DNA of 34,828 bases, taken from positions 1 through 34,828 of the forward strand of contig CASEWT010000011.1 of NCBI GenBank assembly GCA_949291655.1, read 5' to 3'. Shown piece by piece: positions 1 to 7,663 of the stretch (position 1 is its first letter; each line of letters opens with the position of its first letter). Made by a program: the position numbers and the translations under genes. Origin of the DNA: an uncultured Bacillota bacterium (GTDB lineage Bacteria > Bacillota_I > Bacilli_A > RFN20 > CAG-826). The notes beneath the pieces were generated by a model that was not told the DNA's origin, ran no database searches, and was given only the letters and a program-made list of their open reading frames with translations.

Positions 1-93
1 GCTGAAAAGGCCTGCTTTCCCTAAAAGACAATCGATCCAAGTATTTGTCGTTTCATGGGGGTTTTGCAGTCAAAACCGTGAGTGACGGTCCTT
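1..93. other. edge sequence without a recognised gene
   Basis: This is the stretch downstream of the ATPase gene stop at the left edge. I see no open frame longer than about a dozen codons, no convincing hairpin with a U-run and no RNA gene. Confidence 0.5.
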
Positions 94-1422
94 TTACCAA
101 TCCAAGGAATCATGGTTGGAAAGGAAATCCAAAAGGCTCATCCGAAGGAAGCCTTCTTCGGTGTAGTATGGCTTCCCTTCGTTTTTCACGACGATGACTT
201 TCTTGAACGAGTCATCGATGTTCCTGATCGATTGGTACTCCTGCTCCTTCTTTTCGGAAGTGGCTATCTCAAGGGCGGCCTGAACGTAGTAGGTCTTGCT
301 GCCTTTGTTCGCGACGAAATCGACCTCCGTCCTCTTCTCCCCGTAAATAGCCTTGCCGTTCTTGTCGACCTTGTCAGTTTTTATCCTGGTCGGGACGATC
401 CCGACATCCACCTGAAAGCCGCGGTAACGTAGCTCGTTGTATACCGCATTCTCGACGAGGTCGGTTTCATCGACCTCCCGAAAACCCAAGATCGCATTCC
501 GAATGCCGAGGTCCTCGAAATAAATCTTATAGGGCGAGCCGATATATTGGCGCCCTTTGACGTCATACCTCAAGGCCTTGTTAAGCAAGTAGCTCTCCTC
601 GAACCATGAAAGGTAATTCCCAATCGTATCGTTCGATAGTTTGAGGCGATAGATGCTTTTGAAGGTATTTTCGATCTTCGTGGGGTTGATGGGCGTAGAA
701 ACCATTGAAGCAGCCACGCGGAGAGTCTCCGCAAGCATTTGGCGGCTGGCCTCAGGATGCCGTCGTTCGATGTCCTTCAAGTAAGTCTCTTTGGCAATCG
801 AGATGGCTTGCGCGGCCTTCTCTTCGCCATTCATCTGGAGTTGCACCAAGGGGATTCCGCCAAAACGGAGGTATTCGTCGAGCGCGGCCCGCGCTTCCCC
901 TCCGACCGAGGAAGAGAATTCCTCGAAGGAAAGGGGCAGCAAATGGATTCGGTCGCCTCGGCCGCCAAACTCGGTATCGACTTCGCTCGAGAGGAAGCGG
1001 GAATCGCTTCCGGTGACATAAATGTCGAAATTGCCTTTATAGAGGAAGGAATTCAGCACGCGGACGAATTCTTCGAGGTTCTGCACTTCGTCTAAAAGAA
1101 GGTAATAATACGCGCCGTCTTTTGCTTCCTCGTTGATGAAGGCCAGGAATTTCCGGCTGTCGACATAGCGGCCTCTCTTCCTTCTTTGGGCCGCTTCATC
1201 TTTTCCGCCAAAGGCGTCGAGACGAAGAATGTCCTCTTGGTTATCGAAGGCAAAACGAATGACGTGCCGGGGGTCGACTTTTCGTTCTTGGACAAGGTAA
1301 TCGTAGAAAAGGCGGTTGAGCAAGAAGGATTTGCCGCTCCGTCGAAGGCCGGTAATGACCTTGACCAGGCCGTTCCGCTCTTTCTCCTTTAGTTTTTCCA
1401 AATACCTGTTTCGATTGAACAT
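94..1422 (-). CDS. AAA-type ATPase, AAA_14/DUF4143 family
   Basis: P-loop ATPase of the large, poorly characterised bacterial and archaeal AAA_14 + DUF4143 family. Near residue 25-35 there is a Walker A segment (GLRRSGKSFLL), and near residue 107-116 a Walker B segment (YYLLLDEVQN). The C-terminal half looks like DUF4143, with a nuclease-like stretch (EVDFVANKG). Length 442 aa is normal for the family. I chose the ATG at 1422 over the TTG at 1428 because GAGGAA lies 7 nt before it. The gene stands alone, with a tRNA upstream on the same strand. These proteins are often mobile or defence-associated and species-patchy. The family is clear, but the function is unknown. Confidence 0.88.
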   Translation of the reverse strand: MFNRNRYLEKLKEKERNGLVKVITGLRRSGKSFLLNRLFYDYLVQERKVDPRHVIRFAFDNQEDILRLDAFGGKDEAAQRRKRGRYVDSRKFLAFINEEAKDGAYYYLLLDEVQNLEEFVRVLNSFLYKGNFDIYVTGSDSRFLSSEVDTEFGGRGDRIHLLPLSFEEFSSSVGGEARAALDEYLRFGGIPLVQLQMNGEEKAAQAISIAKETYLKDIERRHPEASRQMLAETLRVAASMVSTPINPTKIENTFKSIYRLKLSNDTIGNYLSWFEESYLLNKALRYDVKGRQYIGSPYKIYFEDLGIRNAILGFREVDETDLVENAVYNELRYRGFQVDVGIVPTRIKTDKVDKNGKAIYGEKRTEVDFVANKGSKTYYVQAALEIATSEKKEQEYQSIRNIDDSFKKVIVVKNEGKPYYTEEGFLRMSLLDFLSNHDSLDW

Positions 1423-1487
1423 CGACAATTTCCTCAGTTCTGTGCTTTTTGTCGATGGTTAATGTACCTGTTTAGGCCTCGCGGAAT

Positions 1488-1515
1488 GAAAAAGAGCCGA
1501 TGCTTTCGCACCGGC
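1488..1515 (-). terminator. Rho-independent terminator after the initiator tRNA
   Basis: On the minus strand an 8-bp stem GCCGGTGC/GCATCGGC with a GAAA loop is followed by TCTTTTTC. It sits directly downstream of the tRNA and ends that transcript before the ATPase gene. Confidence 0.8.
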
Positions 1516-1528
1516 CTTAGTTTGCAAT

Positions 1529-1605
1529 TGGTCGCGGGGGGCGGATTTGAACCACCGGCCTTCAGGTTATGGGCCTGACGAGCTACCAGGCTGCTCTACC
1601 CCGCA
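1529..1605 (-). tRNA. initiator tRNA-Met (CAU), CCA encoded
   Basis: 77-nt cloverleaf with anticodon CAT and a GAGC/GCTC D-stem like Bacillus initiator tRNAs. The 1:72 position is U-G, not Watson-Crick, which is an initiator hallmark. The anticodon stem is TCAGG/CCTGA, so the three pairs next to the loop are A-U, G-C, G-C instead of three G-C. The loop is CCCATAA, giving C33 instead of the near-universal U33. The A-U/G-C/G-C variant is known from mycoplasmas. CCA is encoded. The assignment as initiator is firm; the oddities are noted as a finding. Confidence 0.93.
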
Positions 1606-1663
1606 AGCACTTGCATATCATATTCGCCAATCGATATCTGTCAAGCCCTTTTGCCTACAAGAT

Positions 1664-1683
1664 GGGGGCTTCGGCCCCCTTTT
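1664..1683. terminator. strong GC hairpin with UUCG loop, orientation unclear
   Basis: GGGGGC-TTCG-GCCCCC followed by TTTT on the plus strand. No plus-strand gene ends here. It lies just past the stop of the minus-strand lipoprotein gene at 1698, but read on the minus strand the hairpin is followed by ATCTTG, a poor U-run. It may end the lipoprotein transcript or block readthrough from the other side. Confidence 0.35.
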
Positions 1684-1697
1684 GGCCTTTCCCTTCC

Positions 1698-3953
1698 TCA
1701 AAAGGGCGGCTCGACGACGGTCGTCCCGACCTTCGAAAGGCGGGCCTTCACGGTAACGACGTGATTGGCCGGGATCCCTTCTTCCCCGTAAAGGATCGGG
1801 GACGAAAGCTCGATCGTCATCTCGATTTCCTCCCCGCCTTCGAGGATCATCGCCTCGATTGGGGAAACAAGGTCGGAGGAAGCGAAGGAATTTCCGTATA
1901 GGAGGGCGATCAAGGCATCGCTGGCCTCCCCGTAGGCCAAGCTATAAGCCCCTCCTTCGGAAGGAAGAAAACTCGACCCGTAATCGTAGGCGAAGTTCCA
2001 GATGGTCGCCGTCGCGTAAAGGAGGCTTCCGTCCAAGGTCCCCTCCTTCGAGAAGCCCTCGCTCCCCTTTTCGTAGACGTCGAGGCGCCCGAGGTTCGGA
2101 ACGAGATAGCGCTCGAGGGTCGCCTCGCCGTCCTCGTAGGCGGTCAGGTGCTCGCTATCGTCGCTCCATTCGTAGACGAGGCGCTTCGCGCTTTCCATAA
2201 GGAGGGTCCCGCCTTCCTGCTCGAAATAGGAATCCGAGATGGCAATCTCGAGCGTCGAGTTCGGAGAGAAGGCCAACGGCTCGAAGAAGGCATCCATCGG
2301 GCTACCATAATCCATCCGGTAGATGTAGAGATTGATGAAGTCGACACTCGAGGTTTCCTCGAGGGTAAGGTGAAGGTAGCCGCTACCCCCGCCCCGCTCG
2401 ATCCGGTAGTCGTAGCCGCCGGAAGGGTTTTCTTCCTTCTCCCACCCGGCCGCGGCAAGGAGGGCATCGTAGGAGGCGAAAGCCGCCTCGAGGTCATTTC
2501 CCTTCCCAAGGCGGAAGTAGAGGGCGAAGTAGCCAAACCCCTCGCTTCCCTCGACCCCTTCGAGGCCTTCGAAGGAGGGATAAGGGAGAAGGCTCAAGTC
2601 GCCCCCGAAATAGTCCTTCAGCACCTTGGCAAGTTCGGGATCGACCTCTTCGTAGCTCGCGGGCGGCTCGTAGGGCGCGAGGTCATCAAGAGAGAAGCGC
2701 CCCTCGGTCGTCCCGATGGAAGTCACTCTCATCTCAAGGGTTCCCTTGAGAAGGCGCCCAGTATAGAAGTCGGTCGCCTCGTAAGCGTAGGAAAAGAGAG
2801 CCCCGCCTTCCTCGATATAGAGGCGGAAGCTGCCTTCCACCATCACCTCGAGATAGGAATCGATAAGGTAGCCCGGGTCGATCCTCGAGACATAGCCCTC
2901 GCCCCAAGGGGAAAGGGCGTAGCCGTCTTCTTCGGGGAGGAAGAAGGCCGGGTCGAGGTCGAAAGGAGGAAGGGCCGAGGAAATGCTTCCCTCTTCCGTC
3001 GGGCCGATGCCCTGCATTGTCCCCTCGCTTACCTCGAAGGGGACGACCCCTTCCCCATCCTCGATGTAGCCGTAGCATGCAAAGGGAACCCCGCCCTCCC
3101 GGTCCTCGACGTAGATGAGGCCGGAACTCGCCTCGAAATAGCGCTCGATCTTCTCCTCCTCGCCCTCCGGGTGGGTCAAAAGGGAGACGGTGTAGTTTCC
3201 TCCCTTTAGGTCCGTAAGAAGGTCGGCGACGGCCTCCTGTTCGGGAAGGGAGGGGAGGCTATCGCAATAAAGGAAGCCGATTTCCTCGGCCGTTACCGGC
3301 TCGAAGGAAAGAACGGGAACGAGGGAATTCCCGCTCGGGTCGAGGATGGTCCGTCCGGTGAAATAGAGGGATTCAAGGTGCCCGCCGGCCCCGAGGCGGA
3401 GAAAGCCGGAGGCGATGGAAATATCCCCATAGCCGCTCAGGGCATAGGCGAAGGAAGAGCCTTCCTCCTCGCTCAGCTCGAAGGCATAGCCGCCGTCCTC
3501 CTCAGAGAGGTCGGAAGGGTCGAGTTTCCGAAAAGGGTTCTCGAAACGGGAGAAGGGAATCTTCGAAAAGCCGTTTTCCGAAAGCGGGGTCTCGACGACT
3601 TCGTTATCAAAGCCGAGCGAGCGCTTGACGGCATAGCCATCTGCCGCGCGGTAGGCGCTCATCGTCGGGAAGCCTTCTTCCCGGCTTTCCCAGACGTCCT
3701 CCCCGAAATGGACGGAAAGGCCGCTCGAAAGGTCTTTAAGGGGCGCCGCTTCGTAATCCCGGAGGAATTCCCCCTTGAGGGAGAGCTCGCCGCTCAACTT
3801 CGAAAGGAGGGAGGCCGGGGAAACGGGCTCGAGAGAAGAGGAAGGCGTTTCCGAAGACCCTTCGGAAGAGAGGGAAGAGAGACTCGAAAGGCCCTCACTC
3901 TGGCAAGATCCAAGAAGGAAGAGAAGAATGGCAAGAGGAATGATTTTCTTCAT
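1698..3953 (-). CDS. large secreted lipoprotein, paralog A of a local family
   Basis: 751-aa protein with a lipoprotein signal (MKKIIPLAILLFLLGSC; Cys near residue 17), a Ser/Glu-rich linker to about residue 45, then a beta-rich acidic ectodomain. I chose the ATG at 3953 over the upstream TTG at 3977 because it gives a proper signal peptide; no clear Shine-Dalgarno sequence precedes either. It shares three block types with the lipoproteins at 3993-5786 and 11875-14277: an early 'LLSKLSGELSLKG' segment, a central 'LKGGNYT' segment, and a later 'VTSIGTTEG' segment followed by 'YFGGDLSLLP'. A further C-terminal module is shared only with the plus-strand paralog. It lies 39 nt after paralog B and is probably cotranscribed. 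No enzymatic motif was recognised; cell-surface attachment is inferred. Confidence 0.85.
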   Translation of the reverse strand: MKKIIPLAILLFLLGSCQSEGLSSLSSLSSEGSSETPSSSLEPVSPASLLSKLSGELSLKGEFLRDYEAAPLKDLSSGLSVHFGEDVWESREEGFPTMSAYRAADGYAVKRSLGFDNEVVETPLSENGFSKIPFSRFENPFRKLDPSDLSEEDGGYAFELSEEEGSSFAYALSGYGDISIASGFLRLGAGGHLESLYFTGRTILDPSGNSLVPVLSFEPVTAEEIGFLYCDSLPSLPEQEAVADLLTDLKGGNYTVSLLTHPEGEEEKIERYFEASSGLIYVEDREGGVPFACYGYIEDGEGVVPFEVSEGTMQGIGPTEEGSISSALPPFDLDPAFFLPEEDGYALSPWGEGYVSRIDPGYLIDSYLEVMVEGSFRLYIEEGGALFSYAYEATDFYTGRLLKGTLEMRVTSIGTTEGRFSLDDLAPYEPPASYEEVDPELAKVLKDYFGGDLSLLPYPSFEGLEGVEGSEGFGYFALYFRLGKGNDLEAAFASYDALLAAAGWEKEENPSGGYDYRIERGGGSGYLHLTLEETSSVDFINLYIYRMDYGSPMDAFFEPLAFSPNSTLEIAISDSYFEQEGGTLLMESAKRLVYEWSDDSEHLTAYEDGEATLERYLVPNLGRLDVYEKGSEGFSKEGTLDGSLLYATATIWNFAYDYGSSFLPSEGGAYSLAYGEASDALIALLYGNSFASSDLVSPIEAMILEGGEEIEMTIELSSPILYGEEGIPANHVVTVKARLSKVGTTVVEPPF

Positions 3954-3992
3954 GTTGAATTGCTGAAAAGCCTGCAAAAGCCCGCTCGACTG

Positions 3993-5786
3993 TCAAAAGG
4001 AGAAGCCGGATGAAGACCCAACGGCTAGGCACATCGTCGGCTCGTCGGCAAATGCATCCTCGGAAACGGTGACCGTCTTCGCTTCCTCGCCGCTTCCGTA
4101 AGTGTAAGGAGTACCCTGCCAAGCGCTTCCTTCCCCGGCTACCCATCCGCTCGCGACGAGAGCCTCGCCATAAGAGGCCATCGCCTCGCCCAAGGCTCCG
4201 GCCGAGGGATAGACAAAATACAGGGTCAGGCTGAAGAAGTCGTCGTAGGTGAAGGAAGACATCGACGAAGTGTCGGGAACAGGGAGGATGTTAGGATCGC
4301 CAAGGTAGGCGGACAAGACCGAAACGAGGGCTTCCCCGCCGAGCTCGAGCCAAGTATCCGGGCTTTCGTAGGGAACGAAGGCCTCTTTCTCATAGGGATC
4401 TTCCGTCGTCCCGAAGCCGGAGACGGCGATCTCGACGGTCCCCTTGACCGTCTCGTAGGTGAAGTCGGGAGTCAGTTGCTCATATTCGTAGTCGAAGGAG
4501 AAGGAAAGGGTTCCCTCCCCGATAGCGACGGCAAAAGTTCCATCGAGAAGGCCGTCGAGGGTGTAGATGCCTTCCCGCTCGAGGGCCGCGGAGACGAAGT
4601 TGGCCGGATAGATCCGGGAAACGAAATCCTTGCCCTCGTCGCGGAGAAGGAAAGTCCCCTCTCCTTCCGGAACGAAGAATTCGCTGGCCAAGTCGAAGGA
4701 AGCCCCGGTAAGAGAGGCAAGGGTGCCCTCTTCAGGCGAGGAAGTCCCGGTCGGTATGCCGTCGAGGACTTCGTAAGGAGAGGCCATCCCTTCCTCGGGA
4801 AAATAGTAGCCGCCATGGCTTTCCCCGCTCTCCTTAGAAAGGCGGACATCGTAGAAGGAAGGGCTCGACACGATCTCGGCGCTCACTCCTTGGGCGGTAT
4901 CCTCGTAAAGGAGGCGGTAGTTCCCCTTGGCGAGCTCCCCTAGGGCCGCCTCAAGCTCGGCTTGCCCTTCGAGGGAAGGAAGGGGAGCATCGGCCGGGAG
5001 AGCAATCTCGGAAGGCGAGACGAAGGAGGCTTCGAAGGTATATTCGTACTGGTATTCCAAGCCCCAGGCCGGGTCGATGACCACGATCGTCGGAATCGTC
5101 CAAGTCATTTCGGCCGGCTCATAGTCCTCGTCGAAGGAGACGGCGACGGCGGTCGGAGCGATGTTTTCGTTAGCTAGAAAGCTCCGCCCGAAGGATGGGG
5201 CAAGCCCCACCGGGACATTGACGGTCAGCACCTTGCTCTCTTCATCGAAAGCAAGGGCATCGGTAGAAAGGGCACCGAAGGGGCTTTCGTGGGCGAAGGG
5301 CGTCTTTCCCTCGAAATCCTCGACCGGCTCAAGGTCGAGAGTATTGTCGAAGTTGAGGCGCGGGGCGTAGGCAAAGCCGTCTTCCCCCTTTAGGTAATAG
5401 AGTTTGGAAGTCCCGATCTTGCTATACCATTTCCCTGACGAGACATAGCCCTCGACCGGCGAAACCGTCGGCTCGGCGCTCTCGGCGAAGGGATCGAGGT
5501 TCAGCTCGCTCATCGTTCCCTTGAAGGCCAGCTCGGAGCTAAGTTTCCCCAAGAGCTCATCCAAGGTCGGAGGCGCCTCCTCGGAAGAACTAGAAGACGA
5601 GGAGCTACCTTCGGAAATCGATGAATCCGGACCTTCTTCCGAGGAAGAGAAAGAAGCCCCGCTCTCGGAGGAAGAAACGACGCTTTCCGGAGACGAGAGG
5701 CCCGAGCCTCCCTCCGAGGCTTGCGGTCCGCCGCAAGCGGCAAGGCCGAAGACCGTCGCCAAAACAAAAAGGGGTGTTTTCTTCAT
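3993..5786 (-). CDS. secreted lipoprotein, paralog B (short form)
   Basis: 597-aa lipoprotein: MKKTPLFVLATVFGLAACGG with the lipobox Cys near residue 18, then a Ser/Glu linker to about residue 70. The ATG at 5786 is chosen because it starts the signal peptide and has AAAGGA about 11 nt upstream; the frame is open for 16 more codons. The ectodomain carries the family blocks 'LLGKLSSELAFKG', 'LAKGNYRLLYE' and 'VSGFGTTED' followed by 'YLGDPNILPVP'. It stops where paralog A goes on into its C-terminal module, so it is a natural short form rather than a frameshift. First gene of a likely two-gene operon with paralog A. No known function recognised. Confidence 0.85.
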   Translation of the reverse strand: MKKTPLFVLATVFGLAACGGPQASEGGSGLSSPESVVSSSESGASFSSSEEGPDSSISEGSSSSSSSSEEAPPTLDELLGKLSSELAFKGTMSELNLDPFAESAEPTVSPVEGYVSSGKWYSKIGTSKLYYLKGEDGFAYAPRLNFDNTLDLEPVEDFEGKTPFAHESPFGALSTDALAFDEESKVLTVNVPVGLAPSFGRSFLANENIAPTAVAVSFDEDYEPAEMTWTIPTIVVIDPAWGLEYQYEYTFEASFVSPSEIALPADAPLPSLEGQAELEAALGELAKGNYRLLYEDTAQGVSAEIVSSPSFYDVRLSKESGESHGGYYFPEEGMASPYEVLDGIPTGTSSPEEGTLASLTGASFDLASEFFVPEGEGTFLLRDEGKDFVSRIYPANFVSAALEREGIYTLDGLLDGTFAVAIGEGTLSFSFDYEYEQLTPDFTYETVKGTVEIAVSGFGTTEDPYEKEAFVPYESPDTWLELGGEALVSVLSAYLGDPNILPVPDTSSMSSFTYDDFFSLTLYFVYPSAGALGEAMASYGEALVASGWVAGEGSAWQGTPYTYGSGEEAKTVTVSEDAFADEPTMCLAVGSSSGFSF

Positions 5787-5873
5787 TGAATGCGCAATCC
5801 TTTCCCAAAACGCGATGTAGGCAAAGCCTACCAAGCGTCAGTATAGCGCATTCCTTCCCTCATCGGGAGCCGC

Positions 5874-6632
5874 CTAGCCCTGCTTCCCTTCCTTTTTCCC
5901 TTCCCCGTAGCGGAAGCGAAGGAATAAGACCCCGGCAATCGAAAAGAGGAGGGCCAGCCCCCAAGCCAAAGCGGCCCACGGGAAGTTAGAAGAGGCCTCC
6001 TTGATGAGGGTAAGGCCGGAAATCATGAAAAGGAGGCCAATCGAACGCCCGACGAGATTGGCAAGGAAGAAAGAGGGGAAGTTCATCCGGAGGGAGCCGC
6101 AGACGAGGCAGAGGACGTCGTCAGGAAAGACCGGAAGGAGGACGGTAAGGAAATAAAACCACTTTCCCTTTCCGTCGAGGACGCCCTTCCATTTCTCGTA
6201 CTCCTCTTCGCTCGAGGCGATCCACATGACGGCCTTGCTCCCGAAGAAATAGCCGAGGAGATAGGCAGTCGCGACCCCGAGGAGATAGGCGCTAAGGACG
6301 ACGGCAAAGAGAATCCAGGTCGAACCCTGGCCCCAAATCCCGAAGATCCCAAGGGAAGTATCGACGAGGCCGATGCTAACCGCCGCGTTGAGGGGAATGT
6401 AGGCCGGGATGGGGAGGATGGTCCCCTGCAGGTACATGAGGAAGAAGACGATGAGGTAGACGATGACGTCGTTATGGCCGCTCGTCACGAAAGAAGAGAG
6501 GGCCTCGACGACCGGGGGAAGCTCGAAGAGTATCTCGAAAAGAAGCATGAGGGCGAGAATCGGGATGGCGCTTAAAAGTGCCCTGTAGACTTGCTTTCGC
6601 CTGAGGGCGTTCCGCGCTTGTTTATCGTCCAT
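5874..6632 (-). CDS. TVP38/TMEM64 (DedA/VTT) family membrane protein
   Basis: 252-aa polytopic membrane protein with about six hydrophobic segments. The VTT/SNARE-associated core is visible: an 'ILPIPAYIPLNAA' segment near residue 75, a 'LGYFFGSKAV' segment near 125, and the family signature 'LLPVFPDDVLCLVCG' followed by 'LRMNFPSFF' near 165-190. Members are linked to lipid scrambling or flipping and envelope homeostasis; the substrate here is unknown. A charged, basic N-terminus precedes the first membrane segment. It lies upstream of the lipoprotein pair on the same strand, but about 87 nt separate them, so a shared transcript is possible and not shown. Confidence 0.85.
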   Translation of the reverse strand: MDDKQARNALRRKQVYRALLSAIPILALMLLFEILFELPPVVEALSSFVTSGHNDVIVYLIVFFLMYLQGTILPIPAYIPLNAAVSIGLVDTSLGIFGIWGQGSTWILFAVVLSAYLLGVATAYLLGYFFGSKAVMWIASSEEEYEKWKGVLDGKGKWFYFLTVLLPVFPDDVLCLVCGSLRMNFPSFFLANLVGRSIGLLFMISGLTLIKEASSNFPWAALAWGLALLFSIAGVLFLRFRYGEGKKEGKQG

Positions 6633-6683
6633 GGCTTCTCTCCGACCCCCATTTTGCTGTCAATTAGGGCAAAAGGCAAAAAG

Positions 6684-6708
6684 AAAAAGGGCTTTTGCGG
6701 CCCTTTAT
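6684..6708 (-). terminator. Rho-independent terminator
   Basis: Minus strand AAAGGGC-CGCAAAA-GCCCTTT followed by TTCTTTTT, just after the stop of the small membrane protein gene at 6724. Confidence 0.8.
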
Positions 6709-6723
6709 CGATAAGCGGTCCAA

Positions 6724-7092
6724 TCAAAGCGGACTCGCGTACTCGCTGTCGTTGGCGACGAGGAGGAAGATCCCGGCAAGGATCCCGAGGAGACCGCCGA
6801 AGATGATCGAGAGGATGGCCGGGGCCATGACGCTCGATTTGGAAACGGCGTTCTTGTTGAGGACGGCGGCGACGATCTGGATGACGAAGCCGGCAAGGAC
6901 GACGAGGAAGGAAACCCAATAGCTCGCCTGGAGAATCTGATAGACGAATTGGGCTTCCTCGGGATTCGGCGTCGTCCCGGGAGCCGCCGCTCCGGCAGCG
7001 CCCGCGCCGATGGCGAGGAAGAAGACGACGATGGCCGAAATGCCGGCGAACACCGCCCCGATGATGTTGAGGATGAAGGCAGCTTTTCTCAT
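6724..7092 (-). CDS. small four-helix membrane protein, DUF4064-like, copy 2
   Basis: 122-aa protein beginning MRKAAFILNIIGAV with about four hydrophobic segments and the end 'FGGLLGILAGIFLLVANDSEY'. The layout resembles DUF4064-type proteins of Firmicutes, a family without an assigned role. The ATG at 7092 is supported by AGGGG upstream and by alignment with its neighbour at 7177-7569, which has the same start and the same NK(N/K)AVSKS(S/A) segment. Tandem duplicate, 84 nt downstream of the other copy. A terminator follows. The family call is tentative. Confidence 0.7.
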   Translation of the reverse strand: MRKAAFILNIIGAVFAGISAIVVFFLAIGAGAAGAAAPGTTPNPEEAQFVYQILQASYWVSFLVVLAGFVIQIVAAVLNKNAVSKSSVMAPAILSIIFGGLLGILAGIFLLVANDSEYASPL

Positions 7093-7176
7093 GGTTGTTC
7101 CCCTTTTGCTACCCGAAGTGTAGGAGCCGGAAAAGGTAAATGCAAGACGTCCACCCATTTGGGAAAGGCGCCGGGC

Positions 7177-7569
7177 TCAAATAAGCGGGGAGGCGAATTC
7201 CTCGTCCTTGGCGACGAGGAGGAAGATGCCGGCGATGATGCCGAGGAGGCCGCCGAAGACGATCGAGAGGACGGCCGGTGCGACGACCGCCGATTTGGAG
7301 ACGGCTTTCTTGTTGAGCCCGGCGGCCACCCCTTCGAAGACGGCGCCGATGATCTCGAAAACCATGGCCACCCAGAGGAGAACGTAATAGAGATCGAACA
7401 TTTGCCGGAAGGCGCTCACCTGTTCAATGGTCGATCCATTGTCGGCCAAAAACTGGAGCAGCATCTCCGAAATCGATGGCCACATGAGGCAGACGAAGAA
7501 GACGGAAACGGCTCCGACCCCGAGCAGGACGGCCCCGATGATGTTCAGAATGAAGGCGGTTTTTCGCAT
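7177..7569 (-). CDS. small four-helix membrane protein, DUF4064-like, copy 1
   Basis: 130-aa paralog of the next gene downstream. It opens MRKTAFILNIIGAV and closes with 'IVFGGLLGIIAGIFLLVAKDEEFASPL'. The middle loop (SEMLLQ to QMFDLYY) is different from copy 2, whereas the first and last helices are almost the same. AGGAGAACACC precedes the ATG. No catalytic or metal-binding residues are apparent. Role unknown; possibly a membrane stress or envelope component, by analogy only. Confidence 0.72.
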   Translation of the reverse strand: MRKTAFILNIIGAVLLGVGAVSVFFVCLMWPSISEMLLQFLADNGSTIEQVSAFRQMFDLYYVLLWVAMVFEIIGAVFEGVAAGLNKKAVSKSAVVAPAVLSIVFGGLLGIIAGIFLLVAKDEEFASPLI

Positions 7570-7639
7570 GGTGTTCTCCTATTTCCCCTTAAGCCTACCA
7601 AAGCGGTAGTTTAAAAGGAAGGCCGCTTCCAAGTGAAAG

Positions 7640-7662
7640 AAAAGGGGGCGTGCCCCTTTTTC
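7640..7662 (-). terminator. Rho-independent terminator
   Basis: Minus strand AAAAGGGG-CACGC-CCCCTTTT then CTTTC, beginning at the stop of the Ntn-hydrolase gene. The stem is nearly symmetric and could act in both directions. Confidence 0.75.
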
Positions 7663-7663
7663 C

